Assembly (NCBI GenBank): GCA_025094145.1 | Contig: JALLLS010000091.1 | Location: forward strand, 1-64,000 | Source: Spinellus fusiger | Taxonomy: Eukaryota > Mucoromycota > Mucoromycetes > Mucorales > Phycomycetaceae | Direction of reading: 5' to 3' | Length of the DNA stretch: 64,000 bases | In this document: in pieces, positions 37,882 to 48,197 of the stretch | How positions within the stretch are numbered: position 1 is the stretch's first letter | How the letters are laid out: each line of letters begins with the position of its first letter | Translations under genes and position numbers: made by a program | The notes under the pieces: generated by a model | Seen by the model: only the letters and a program-made list of their open reading frames with translations | The model's database searches: none | What the model was told of the DNA's origin: nothing

Positions 37882-38363
37882 TATGCCTAATTGGCAGCAA
37901 CAGACGCTGTATCCTCACTTCTCCTCCGATCTCTCCTCTACCACCCATTCTTAGCCTGTTTAGCAAAGCCAGAAGCTGCTAGTGTAGTTGCTGTATTTGT
38001 GTCCTCAGGATTGTCCGAGTTGCTCTAAGTATCCCTCGTTGGATTTCGAATCGCCACAGGATGACGGTTATCTTTTTGGTGTCCTGGTTTCCTTGCTGAC
38101 TTTATGGCCTTTTTGGATGTCTATTCATAATTCTCATTTTACCATCATTTCTCATTTTCTATCATTTCTTCCTTCATTTGAGGTTTTGTGGTTCTTTGTC
38201 CTTCTGTTTCCTTTCTCATTACATTATTTTTTCACTTATGTATTTGAAGTATTTCTATGTTTATTCTTATTTTTCTCTCAAAATTTCTCATAGGGTGGCC
38301 AATATACCTCACGTTTGAATAGCAACCAACGCCTGAAAATAAAAATAAAAACACTTTGAACTG

Positions 38364-39739
38364 TATGCCTAGTTGACATACTAATAGACAGGCTGGAGTA
38401 TTTCCTCGATGTGAAACTATCTTTAAGCCCTGTCATCGTTTTTTTCTCTTATATTTTTTCTTGTATAAAGGCTTGGTTAAGCCTGTTTTTTTGGTTTGAT
38501 TTACTATACTTCTCACAGTGGAAGAAGGCACGTTAAATTTACGAGATACCTTGATCTGAGTATATTTCCTGTCCATCACCTAGTGCAAGATAAATGGATT
38601 AGTCTCAATGATAGTCTCTTTCCATACATACACTATTTTCACAAATTATTCGTTTGATTATCGTAAAAGAGGTTTATGGTGTCGAATAGTAATTTTTTTT
38701 AATAAAAAAAAGGTATTGGTATGAAAAAACGTGGAAACTAAAAGACTATTTTGTTGCCAAATTACTTTATTTGAATTTCTCTTACAGCTCTATTGTTGAT
38801 TTTGGAATAACATTTTTGTATTTTATAAAGAAAAGTATATGTCTAACAGACATATACTTTTCACGGATTATATTGGTGGACTATGCGTTTATAATTTATG
38901 AGTGAGGTTGCAGGTTATAGTATAAGTGAATATTCAGTTTACCTTAAACTTCTTGTTTTTATATTCGATTTTCTCTGGCTCTTCTGGTGACATCTACCAC
39001 AAATGTATAATTTTTCCTTTTAAAAGATAAACTATCTGTCATATTTTTGTTCATTCTGATCATTTGTTTGTTCTGTCATTATTAATCCCACGATGCACAG
39101 CTTAGAAGTATCTATAGTAGAAGGAATACGAAATCTAAAACCTTTACATAAGAAATAAAGCACGACTCAGAGAGCATACATCACTCCGGAATCCAAAGCG
39201 GAGGCAAAAAACTATATTAGGAACAGAAGACAATCAAAGATGTTAAAGGATCAAAAAGTGTATTATGAAATATTGTAGCCAGTAATCATTCAATATCATC
39301 TTTATTATACTCAGAATATTTAATTGTTTTTCAAAATATATCTAAATAGAGGCAGAAAAAGGATGTGTATTTCATATCTAGCCAATAATGAGAGAAAACT
39401 ACAGCTGTTAGTCAAAAAGGTTAAACTTTTATGGATCAGGTGGTATTTCCAATAATATATATGAAATATATGACAATTAAATACTTGAATAATAAACATC
39501 TAAATTTTGCACATAAAAAACCTCTGGATATAGTTTAAATCATCAGTTTTTATTTTAATCTGGGATGATTTTAGACTATTTGTGCATTGGGTTTGATGAC
39601 CACCTATGAAAGCTTCTGAAAAAAAATTAAGGATATAAAGTGACCCTCAATAAGCAACTTATTTTTTCTTTCATTCAAATTCGGGAATATTTTTATATTA
39701 AAAAATAACATAAACCTTTTTTTTTTCATAATAGTTTTT
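38364..39739. other. Intergenic, no gene recognised
   Basis: AT-rich. A 31-bp hairpin (14-bp arms, AAC loop) lies at 38831-38861. No gene. Confidence 0.5.
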
Positions 39740-40385
39740 TTTCATATAATGTCTGACTCATTCAACCATCTTACATAAGGTGTTGAAAATGAACACTACC
39801 ATGTCCAAGGAGTCTTGTATGTTTAACGTGTCTGCTTCCACTGTGAGAGACATAGTAAAGCACTAAAAAAATCAACCAAGTTGAACCCTTACACAAGAGT
39901 AGTCTCAAGAGAAAGTTAGACGACAGGGCCATCCGATGGTTGAGAAGAATAGCTGTGAGCAACTCCTACCAGACCAAAGTAGCCATTATGACAGAGATAG
40001 CCACCAAGGTCTCATAGGGTATCTTGAAGAGGTAACTTGACAAAATGGGTTTATATTCATTCAATCCTGTAATGAATCTTGTTTTCACAAAAAAGAAAAT
40101 AGAGTCAACCCCCCAGTGAACCTGTGAGCATATTGACTGTATACATGAGCAATGATACAGGCTGTCTGATTGGATTAGTCCAATGTAGAGCTTATAAGCT
40201 TTGACAAGGGCATTAAAATCATCAAAAAACATGACACAATCTTTCAGCCTGATTTTATCCAGGAAACAGGGTAGTTTGGAAGTGGTAGAGTGATGTTATG
40301 GAGCTACTTCAGTGGGGAGGGTGTTGAGAGATGGATCGTAGTGGAGAGTATAATAAACTCCGCCAAGTACCGTGGGGAAATGGTA
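39740..40385 (+). pseudogene. Tc1-type transposase remnant
   Basis: Plus-strand pieces in order: KLDDRAIRWLRRIAVSNSYQ...AIMTEIATKVS (helix-turn-helix region, ~39910-40015), LDKMGLYS, then GSGRVMLWSYFSGEGVERWI (equivalent to GGGSVMVWGCFS) and SIINSAKYRGEM at ~40265-40385, after which the homology ends abruptly. No inverted ends seen. Confidence 0.65.
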
Positions 40386-41047
40386 TTTTTTATAGAAATC
40401 CAATAGATTTTATATCTTACATAAGAAATGTTAGTAATATTTTTTTTTTCTTTTATTAATAAAGGTATAATAATATTAACATTGCTATTTTTAAATAATA
40501 ATAATAAAAACAGACTGTTGTATCCAGGGTCAATACAGAGACATGTCTAACATAAGTAGCACCAGTCAATTGCATTAACACTGATAAGTAATTAGGGTCA
40601 TGTGTGCAGACTCAACTATAGTAGACACATAAGTGTAACTATGGCAATTGATTAGTATATAAAGAGTTGTGTATTCCACTAAATAAAAGCAATATATTCT
40701 TGGATAAAGTCCTGTCATTTCTATAGTCTCTCTACTTTTTCAATTCAGATAAAACACAGACAATCAAAAACCTACTATTGTTAATTCTTGACAAGCAAAC
40801 ATGAAAGTAAAGGAAATAGTTAAAAAAAAACTAGAGTAAAGCCACAAATAATCTATAATATTTTGAATCAATAAAAAACAGGAGGAACTACCAAACGCAA
40901 AGAAAGTTTTAGAACCAAAATGTTTAATGAAAAAGGAATATGACACTTTTTGAACTTTATCAGCAATAACAGACGATTGAATTGAAGTGAGATAGTTGTA
41001 ACAATGCCTGAAGAATGTAGCAAGTGCGCTGTTAGACGTGTATTGCA
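40386..41047. other. Intergenic, no gene recognised
   Basis: AT-rich, between two transposase remnants. It may be an insertion splitting one old element, because the left remnant stops where the downstream part should continue, but the remnant at 41048 restarts earlier in the protein. Confidence 0.4.
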
Positions 41048-41505
41048 CTAAGAGAGTATATTTAGCCGAATGGCAAGAAAGAAGACTCGAATTTTCCAAA
41101 GAGCATCTCTATTGAACTGTTGATATGTGGAAGAAAAAAGTAATATGGACTGACGAAAGTAGTTTCGAAATAAGCTAGAACATTCGAGTGGTTCACACTT
41201 AGCGTAAAAATGAAATAGCCTATAAAAATATTGTCTTGCTCCCACATTCAAAAGTAAAAGAAACCAACTGCTATGAACTCGATTCTCTTTCTCTTTTCCA
41301 AATCTTGGAGTTAGTTACCGCCTGAATTTGGATAGTGCTAGACCCCATATGAGTAAGGCAACTCGAGAATGGAAAGCTGTATGGTGTTGAAATCATTCCC
41401 TACTGGTCCTCACAAAGTAGCGATCTCAATCTAATTGATCATCTGTGAAATCACCTCAAAAAGATCATCAGGAAGAACACAAGTTGAAGTCTACTGTAGT
41501 GCTGG
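41048..41505 (+). pseudogene. Tc1-type transposase remnant
   Basis: Plus-strand pieces RVYLAEWQERRLEFSKEHLY, VIWTDESSFEI (first Asp, ~41135-41170) and VEIIPYWSSQSSDLNLIDHL (equivalent to SPDLNPIEHL, ~41385-41445) lie in different frames. The segment between the first and third blocks is partly lost. Confidence 0.65.
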
Positions 41506-41524
41506 AATAAGGTAAGATATCAAT

Positions 41525-41795
41525 ACAGTTCAAAGTATTTTTATTTTTGGGTGTTGGTTGCTATTCGTGCATTGGGCATATTAGCCACCCTATAAGACCT
41601 TTTGAATAATTAAGATAAACATATAAAACACTTCAAATACGAAAGTGAAAATAATAATAATAAATGAATGGGAAACAGAAGGACAGAGAATACAAAACCT
41701 CACATGAGGGAAAAATGATGAAAAATAAGAAATGATGGTAAAATGAGAATTATGAATAGACATCCAAAAGGCCATAAAGTCAGTAAGGAAAACTA
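41525..41795 (-). mobile_element. Truncated relative of the element H arm
   Basis: Starts TA-CAGTTCAAAGTATTTTTA as element H does, continues with GTGTTGGTTGCTATTC and the FWMSIHNSHFTIIS-coding stretch of the H arm (minus strand), about 85% alike, then stops. The second arm is absent. Confidence 0.75.
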
Positions 41796-41822
41796 TGCAA
41801 TTACAGTGTCCAGTGTAAATAC

Positions 41823-42032
41823 TGTTAAGAATCAGAGGCAAAAGAGGTGCTTGGTATAATAAAAGGTATATTTGTCAAAGATAGAATTATCTAGCTAGTT
41901 GCTATCTTATATACTTTTTTACCCTACATCTCAGGGGTAACTTTCTCCATCTATTTGCAAGCATACGTATAGTCTACTAGAGTGGGTCCTTGTTGGGATT
42001 GGGACTGTCACTGTCCCTATTTCCCAATAACA
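41823..42032 (+). mobile_element. Possible solo LTR, family LTR-C (related to LTR-A)
   Basis: TGTTAAGAATCAGAGGCAAA...CCCTATTTCCCAATAACA has the same TG...CA layout and the same end motifs as LTR-A (GGCAAAAG...GGTG near the start, CCCTATTTCCCAA at the end), but the middle differs. No target duplication is visible, so the boundaries are uncertain. Confidence 0.4.
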
Positions 42033-42304
42033 CTATAATTCTTTTAATTTTCCAATAGGATTCTTGTTTGGGGAGATACTTATTACTTGTAATATTGTCT
42101 CTTGGATGTTAAACTAATTAGGAAAATACAAAAAATATTCAAAAATTATATAAGCCAAAAACAAGTACCATTGGTAGAAAAATGTTTGAGTTAAAATTGC
42201 CAAATATCTATTCAAATAAATGAGACAAAAGTCTCAATTACAAAAAAAAATATTACTTGTAATAAAAATATACAAACACACAGTAGAGACTTGTAAATTG
42301 GATG

Positions 42305-42420
42305 TGTTGTAATCACAAAGACAACGGTAGCAGTCACAGACTGATTAAGTTGTCTCCTTTCTACAACGTAATTCATAGTTAAGACACTGCATATTAAAGT
42401 CTACTGAACAGGCTGTGAGT
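42305..42420 (+). mobile_element. LTR-B, partial copy
   Basis: TGTTGTAATCACAAAGACAA through AAAGTCTACTGAACAGGC matches the first ~115 bp of the LTR-B copy at 45966-46221 (which is inverted). Homology then fades before LTR-A copy 3. Confidence 0.65.
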
Positions 42421-42572
42421 AATGTCCACTGCTCCTGCCATCACTTTGAGGCTAGATGAAAAATACAAACAATATCTCCCTGAATGTTAAAGTCTAGCAT
42501 TCAGAGCAAATAGTTACAGCTCCTTGAAATATTAGCTATATAAACAGTATCTTTTTATCTTGAATAAAGTAT

Positions 42573-42756
42573 TGTTAAAAACCCAAAGGCAAAAGGTGTG
42601 GTTTAGGAATGTAATAGATATATTTCTCAAATTGCTTCTGCTATGAATTGAGCAGGCTTATATACTTTTCCTTCTAAGTTACATTGACTACTTTTTACAA
42701 CAACAAGTCTTATGGGGATTCAGGGGTGTATGTTCTTCATCCCCTATTTCCCAACA
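42573..42756 (+). mobile_element. Solo LTR, family LTR-A, copy 3
   Basis: 184-bp unit with TG...CA ends, nearly identical to 3452-3636. The perfect 4-bp duplication GTAT is at 42569-42572 and 42757-42760. Confidence 0.8.
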
Positions 42757-43009
42757 GTATCAAAGTTTTCAAACAGTAAATGTGTACCATTAGTAGAAGC
42801 AAGGGCTGTCTAGATATTGTGCAAGTCTGATTTTGTTGACCTAGATACTATTTCTTATTATTTTGTTATCTGCTACCATTGTTCTGTTTTCCTGCTTGGT
42901 TCTGTCTTTTACAAGCACACTACCTTATTTGGCAGTATATTTCTTGGGCCAAGAATCTCTATTGTTCAGTCTGTTCTGAAGACCTCTTGAGATTGTTTGG
43001 ATAGGTAGA

Positions 43010-43458
43010 TTAACAAGACTGAACAAAGATAATTTTTATTGAGTAAAGAAAGGTTCACTATTTATACTTTTGGTGGGTGCTTATCCTTCAGTGGCTTCTA
43101 CCTTATGGTAGGATAATCCATTCTACCTTATGGTAGTTATGATAGTCAACCTTATGGCTGCTTCACAATTACAACTAAATGGTTGGTGGGGACATTCTAC
43201 CTTATGGTAGAATTCACTCTCTTTGACCTTATGGTTGGTGTCTATATTACTACCTTATGGTAGTATTAATAACTGCCACCTTATGGTTGGCTCATATGTT
43301 TTACTTAGTTGTAGTATTATTAGATTCAACCCTATGGTTGGTTCCTGGGATAAGCACTCCATTATTGAAACCATTAATTATTATGAGTCTTTACTCAATT
43401 GACTCTGATAGGTCAATATTGTTCTGTTAGGATTATTAATGAAGATGGCTCTTGTTAA
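43010..43458. repeat. Concentric inverted repeats enclosing an array of about nine short hairpins
   Basis: Nested, matching arms: TTAACAAGA (43010-43018)/TCTTGTTAA (43450-43458); GAACAA (43021-43026)/TTGTTC (43419-43424); TTGAGTAAAG (43039-43048)/CTTTACTCAA (43389-43398); GTGCTTATCC (43077-43086)/GGATAAGCAC (43348-43357). Inside sit short palindromes on the plan YNACC-TTAT-GGTNR: 43098-43111, 43123-43136, 43147-43160, 43172-43185, 43194-43213, 43225-43236, 43248-43265, 43275-43291 and 43327-43340. Stems change together (CTACC/GGTAG versus CAACC/GGTTG) and loops stay TTAT or CTAT. No open frame. As RNA or extruded DNA this would be a long stem ending in a multi-hairpin loop. I recognise no known family. 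Confidence 0.75.
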
Positions 43459-44395
43459 GTGTCTGATAGTACACTGAGCTTTAGAAGGTGATTTGTAGTT
43501 ACAACCAATCAGTGAGATGATACAGAGATGTACTATGTTACTTGTGTGCACTCAAGCTTTCATAGAGTATTCTGAATTTCACAGCACACTACTTGTCTGA
43601 ATAATCATACACAACACTGTCAATATACTTGTTTTAGATATGTTTGATTTTGATTGATAATTTATATTAAAAACAAATATAAATTATATATTATTATAAA
43701 AGTGATCTAACAATTATAAATTTAAACATCTGACAGTCATTTTAGATTAAAAACTATAATGAATAGAAATCCTGGTATCTGATTAATTTTTTGGTCTAAT
43801 TTTCTGTCATTCCCTAATTTGGACAGAATAGTTCTAAGCCCGGAGGTATGTGCACAGAGTGGAATAGCTAGTGGTTCTTGGTTTGGACTGAAGCCCACAT
43901 AGATCAAAGAAGAAGAATAAAAGAGAAGATAGAAGATAGTGTTTATTCATTGAATTCAATTGATTATTTATACTAAATTCTACAGTGTACAATTGCATAT
44001 ACATGTCTTGGCTTAACATGTTCACTGTGAAGAGAACATAAAGACAAGACAATATATTGCATTAGCATTTATCTTATTAATTATATTATATTATCTGTGT
44101 GTATCCACACAGGATAATGTGTGTTCCAAAAAGGGAAGACATATGCAGCCAATAGTATTACTCTATTTGACAGGAGAGTGTCTAGCATGGACACAGAAAG
44201 AGAGATGCCTTCTTGGCTTAGTTTAAAGATTATTTTATTTCAAGGAGTATATTTCACAGGCTAAATATAGTACAGTGACTCCGCAGAACATATAGGGAAG
44301 CATATTACATAAATGGATAGGAAGCATAGAGAGAAAGGAAAGGAATTGAAGTACAGACAAATTTTAGACTAAGACTTATTGGAAAGATAGCTTAA
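43459..44395. other. Intergenic, no gene recognised
   Basis: AT-rich, no coding sequence or repeat recognised. It may include an outer part of the hairpin element. Confidence 0.45.
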
Positions 44396-44727
44396 TTAAG
44401 CCCATGAGGGCATTCTCCACCTGCCTGGGCAACCAGACCAGACCAGCCAAACCAAGAACCACACCAGAAAGCAATGGCATTAAACCCTTTGGGCACATAT
44501 GGGACATAGGACTGCAGGGCAGCACCTGCATGGGAGGGAAAAGGACAGGACACATGGTCAAAACTGCCAGCCAAGACTGCAAAACCAAAGGCAGACACCA
44601 ACACCTGCCAGAAAATTAGATAGGGGCTGGGATGCCCATTTTAGAGCAGAAATCGTCCTGGTGGGGGTTGAACCCCCGACCTCTGCAATGCTTAGCAGCT
44701 CTTACTACCAACTCGGCCAAGCCAAAC
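44396..44727 (-). mobile_element. SINE-like unit with a tRNA-Ser-derived head
   Basis: A GC-rich island in AT-rich DNA. Reading leftward from 44727, the first ~72 bp resemble tRNA-Ser(GCU). An A-box-like TGGCCGAGTTGG, an anticodon-loop-like CTGCTAA, a perfect B-box stem-loop (GGGGGTTCAACCCCC, 44662-44676) and an acceptor-like ACCAGGA are present, but the 5' acceptor strand and the anticodon stem do not pair, so it is not a functional tRNA. About 260 bp of non-tRNA sequence follow (44396-44655), ending ...GGGCTTAATTAAGC. This head-body layout is that of a tRNA-derived SINE transcribed by RNA polymerase III. No target duplication was found. Confidence 0.6.
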
Positions 44728-44732
44728 ATCCC

Positions 44733-44804
44733 GCCTTCTTGGCTCAGTTGGCAGAGCGTCTGCCTAGTAAGCAGAAGGTCGCCAGTTCAATTTTTGCAGA
44801 AGGC
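44733..44804 (+). tRNA. tRNA-Thr (anticodon AGU), possibly decaying
   Basis: Folds as a 72-nt cloverleaf: acceptor GCCTTCT/AGAAGGC (7 bp), D stem GCTC/GAGC with loop AGTTGGCA, anticodon stem TCTGC/GCAGA with loop CTAGTAA (anticodon AGT in DNA), variable AGGTC, T loop TTCAATT. The T stem GCCAG/TTTGC has one mismatch and a G-T pair, weaker than normal, and the B box is correspondingly poor. The discriminator base is A (44805), and TTTT (44806-44809) follows at once as a polymerase III terminator. It is divergent to the SINE-like head 5 bp away. No intron. Confidence 0.7.
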
Positions 44805-44805
44805 A

Positions 44806-45965
44806 TTTTATGCTTGAATTAAACAACTTCTGTGCATTTTTTTTATAGTAGTAAATTTTATTGGGAATTGAATTGTATTTACAAACTGATGGTTGTTAAC
44901 AAATATACAAAACCATAACGCGTTATGGTTTTGTATATTTGTTTTAAATTTCAAATTAGATGACCTTCAACATTCATAGGCACAATTTTTTTTTTAAAAA
45001 AAAACATCTTATCTGTATTTTGAGTGTCCTACAGCATTAACTAAGTAGATGGAAGATTTGATTCTTTATTTTTATTTTCTTTGATGTTTTGTGCTTTTGG
45101 TACATAAATTATTCAACACGGATGCCCTATTCTCTAAGTGAGGTTGAAATATGATGAATATTCACCACTACATCAAGACTTCTGTTTTAAAAATTATATA
45201 ATGCTACTGAATGGTGTGCTCTTCAAGCAGCTTAAGTTTGTACACTTGTTTTAGTAAAAAGTAGTTAATTTTTTCTTTTCTGAAAACTTTTGGATTCAGT
45301 ATAGAATTGATTTTACTTCAATGTTTCATATTTCTTAAGGGGTGTAATTAGAGTATTGAGTTAATACAGTTTAATTATTCTTTCATCATATTTCAGATAG
45401 ACTCATACTTTTCCACAGTTTTTTCTTTCTTTTCAGAATAATAGAGACACTTGATAGCTTTCATGATCTTATTATCAAACCTTTGATTGTCATACATTTG
45501 TGGTATCTATTATCATGTAATAAGAAATAAAAAAATTATATAGTGGGAAAAAGTTGAACAATTTTATATTGTTTTCTTCATATATCTCTATCATCATGTA
45601 AAGTACACACAAATGATGCTATGTATTCTTCGGAGCTGATGATATACTCTTGGGTTTATGCCTTGCATAAAAGAATTTTTATCAATGCATCATGTTTAAT
45701 TGAGCACTATCAATATTAGAATGACTATCCATTAGACATATGCATCTATAATAATATGGAATATAGCGTACCTTGCATGAAATACAATGTTATACTTGTA
45801 AGGATCAGGGGAGAGGCAAGGAAAAAAAAGCAAAGGTACTAGGTGTTGTGCGTCAGGAACAGGTAGGGGGAACAAGAAGAGAACAAAGGTGAGAAACAAG
45901 AGAAGAAAAGGATAGAGTACAGGTAGGAAACAGATATCAGGATATTGTTTTATTTAAATAATCAG
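44806..45965. other. Intergenic, no gene; holds a perfect 46-bp palindrome
   Basis: AT-rich. The palindrome at 44898-44943 and a T9A10 junction at 44988-45004 are the only structures noted. Confidence 0.55.
44898..44943. repeat. Perfect 46-bp palindrome
   Basis: Two 23-bp arms without a spacer, centred on AACGCGTT between 44920 and 44921, reading AACAAATATACAAAACCATA outward-in on the left. Every base pairs. It stands apart from any transposon end seen here. Confidence 0.95.
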
Positions 45966-46221
45966 TGTTAAATTCGAAAAGGAATTAATCAGACTCAAAA
46001 CGAGATACTTTTATTAAAACAATTTTGACATGTCTATTTAGTATAAATAGACAAGTGGCTGTGTACTGAATATGATCTATTACTGTTTTAGGATGCTTGT
46101 CAAATAATGGCCTGTTCAGTAGACTTTAATATGCGGTGTCTTAACTATGAATTACGTTGTAGAAAGGAGACGACTTAATAATCGGTCCGTGACTGCCATC
46201 GTTGTCTTCATGATTACAACA
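45966..46221 (-). mobile_element. Solo LTR, family LTR-B
   Basis: 256 bp. On the minus strand it reads TGTTGTAATCATGAAGACAA...TTTCGAATTTAACA, giving TG...CA ends. The flanks ATCAG (45961-45965) and GTCAG (46222-46226) are a 5-bp duplication with one change. Related copies are at 42305-42420 (partial) and 49517-49767. Confidence 0.7.
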
Positions 46222-47529
46222 GTCAGGTATTTATACAAGAATGTTCTATAATGCAATCTAATTCTATATTATTTAATAAACAATCTAATGATTATAACAA
46301 AAAGCCAAGAACAAAGATAAGAGCGGGAAAAGAGAGACCTATAATGTTTAGGATTAATGGTAGAATGATGAGTTTGTCTGGGAAAAAAAACATTGATGAT
46401 GCCCAAATTACTTTCATATTTGCCAAGAACAAACTAGTCATTATAATACTTCTGTGCTGATTTTATCCATGCATTATTATAACTTATGTCTGCAAAAAAA
46501 TTACAACATCTTAACTGTCATGCTTTTTTTTTTGGCACTGAGAGTGAACATTACTATTTTTTGATAGATCACAACAACCATCAGTGTAAAAGACAAAGCC
46601 AGAAGATATTGATGTGGTAATTAATATACCAATGATATATTATTTAATGAAAATAAGACTATGGCTTGTCAGATAGTCACATCTAATGATTATATGATTA
46701 TTGACTCCATACATTAATTAATTCTTGTATGTTAAAAAAAACTAGAATTTAGCAGTTAGGAATTCTTAAATAAAATAAAATAAAATAAAAACAACAACAA
46801 CAACAACAAAATCAATGGTATGAAATAAAGCATCTAAGATAGGCTGCAGTGTATCTAATGCAATTGATAAATCTTTTAGAGAGAGAGTCTTTTTGTGGTT
46901 ATTTTCTCAAAGTTATTCTATTTGTAATAATTATTAGAGTAGAGTAGAAGTATAAGAGAATAAAAAAGAAGTTAGATAAAAAAGAATAGAGTGAATCGTA
47001 TGTTAACTAACTAAGTACCTTTAGACCCAAGAATCCATTAAAGACACAATCACATCAACACGTGATAAATAGTAGCTGACACTATTCAATGGTGTTAAAG
47101 GCTATTTAATTTTCTCTTTCTTATTGTATTCCTATCTATTTCTCTTAACCAAAAAATGATACAAAGTCAACAAGATATTAATGAATTAAAGAAGATAAAA
47201 TATACTTATGGAATCAGTCTAGGGTTCTTACATATATTTAATTTTTATAAGAGCCTGATGAGGAGCCTGTAGTAAGTTCTTCAGGTGCCAATCCTACTAG
47301 AATAATGACAATCAAGACATATGTATATAACACAGGTTAGAGATCAGAACAATTAACTGTTTTGCAAGATCTGGTCCACAACATCAATACCATTGTCTCT
47401 CACATGTATGTATTCTCCAAGTATATCTTGATCTATTTACTCAAAAGTGAAGATTTATATGCTTTTAATAATTATATAACCAATTATTTCTTTCTGTGAG
47501 GTGCTATTTTCGCTTTTTAATAAGTAAAT
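46222..47529. other. Intergenic, no gene recognised
   Basis: AT-rich. A 69-codon plus-strand frame at 46251-46460 has no known motif. Simple AAAT and AAC repeats lie at about 46770-46808. Confidence 0.45.
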
Positions 47530-48197
47530 CAGAGAGGGTAGTGCTTCCGGCAAAACAAGACTCACACTCAAGGTGCGTCAAATAAGAGAGAAGATCAACC
47601 CTCTGAAGAATAACTACTGTCAATATGCATCATACACTCCAATCAAAATAGCCAATGCTCAACAAATCTTCATTTATGAAAGCACAAAGACACAACTACC
47701 CTACATTGATACTATTGCGTCTCAATTTGAGAATCGTCTCAGAATGTTCTTCAGTATCATCTTGCAACAAAGAAGAAGAGATTGCCACATTGACCCATAT
47801 AACGAAAACCAAGAATTATTATAAAGAAGCCATTGCAAACATTATCAGATGAAATGTGTTGGATGTATACACACACATTAAACTCGATATCTTGACAAAA
47901 AAAGGGCCATTAGCTAAGTACAAGACCTGTTATTCTGCTATCATCTCAACTATATATTTTCTAAAATAAATAAATAAATAAATAAAAACCCTATTTATCA
48001 TGATGTTAAAGTCAATCCAACCAAGTACATGTACTTATTTTCTAAGCTGGCCCAACTATGCAAAGAGAATGGAAACAAATCTTTCAGTTGATTCCCACTT
48101 TGTAAAAGTTTCATTTCTCTGTCATATTACAATAGATACCAAGATACTCAACCACCACATCTCAGAAAGACAAGAGCTATGTGAGCGAATAGTTTGA
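47530..48197 (+). pseudogene. Degraded mobile-element-type protein, possibly Fanzor/TnpB-like N-terminal part
   Basis: Two open pieces in order. 47530-47824 reads SASGKTRLTLKVRQIREKIN...TIASQFENRLRMFFSIIL. 47995-48197 reads, with one frame change, VKSIQPSTCTYF / NPTKYMYLFSKLAQLCKENG / FQLIPTL...CHITIDTKIL. The pattern 'xxFENRLRMFxxxIL' followed by 'xPTKYxxxxxKL...FQLxPxxxSFxxCHITIDTKIL' reminds me of the N-terminal halves of large Mucoromycota transposon-borne proteins that I associate with Fanzor-type nucleases. I cannot see any catalytic RuvC residues or a zinc finger, so this is only a suggestion. Stops and a frame change make it non-functional. Confidence 0.3.

Larger units (their letters stand above)
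35559..38363. mobile_element. Foldback element H with 470-bp identical inverted ends
   Basis: Left arm 35559-36028 and right arm 37894-38363 are equal in length and, wherever I compared them, identical in reverse complement. Both outer ends read TA-CAGTTCAAAGTGTTTTTA, giving a Tc1-like end and TA flanks (35557-35558, 38364-38365). Each arm carries the same 101-codon frame facing outward (35629-35934 minus, 37988-38293 plus; MLYLCPQDCPSCSKYPSLDF...), rich in Phe/Leu. Whether it is translated is unknown. Interior 36029-36525 contains a minus-strand frame (35968-36294) with no known motif. Element G occupies most of the rest. A truncated, diverged relative is at 41525-41795. Confidence 0.85.

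Noticed and set aside
43098..43340. CRISPR-like array of palindromic repeats
   Set aside because: Repeats are short (14 bp), variable and irregularly spaced, there are no cas genes, and the DNA is eukaryotic. The constant feature is hairpin structure rather than repeat sequence.
44499..44822. 107-codon plus-strand frame
   Set aside because: Runs across the SINE-like unit and the tRNA-Thr; open only because this segment is GC-rich.
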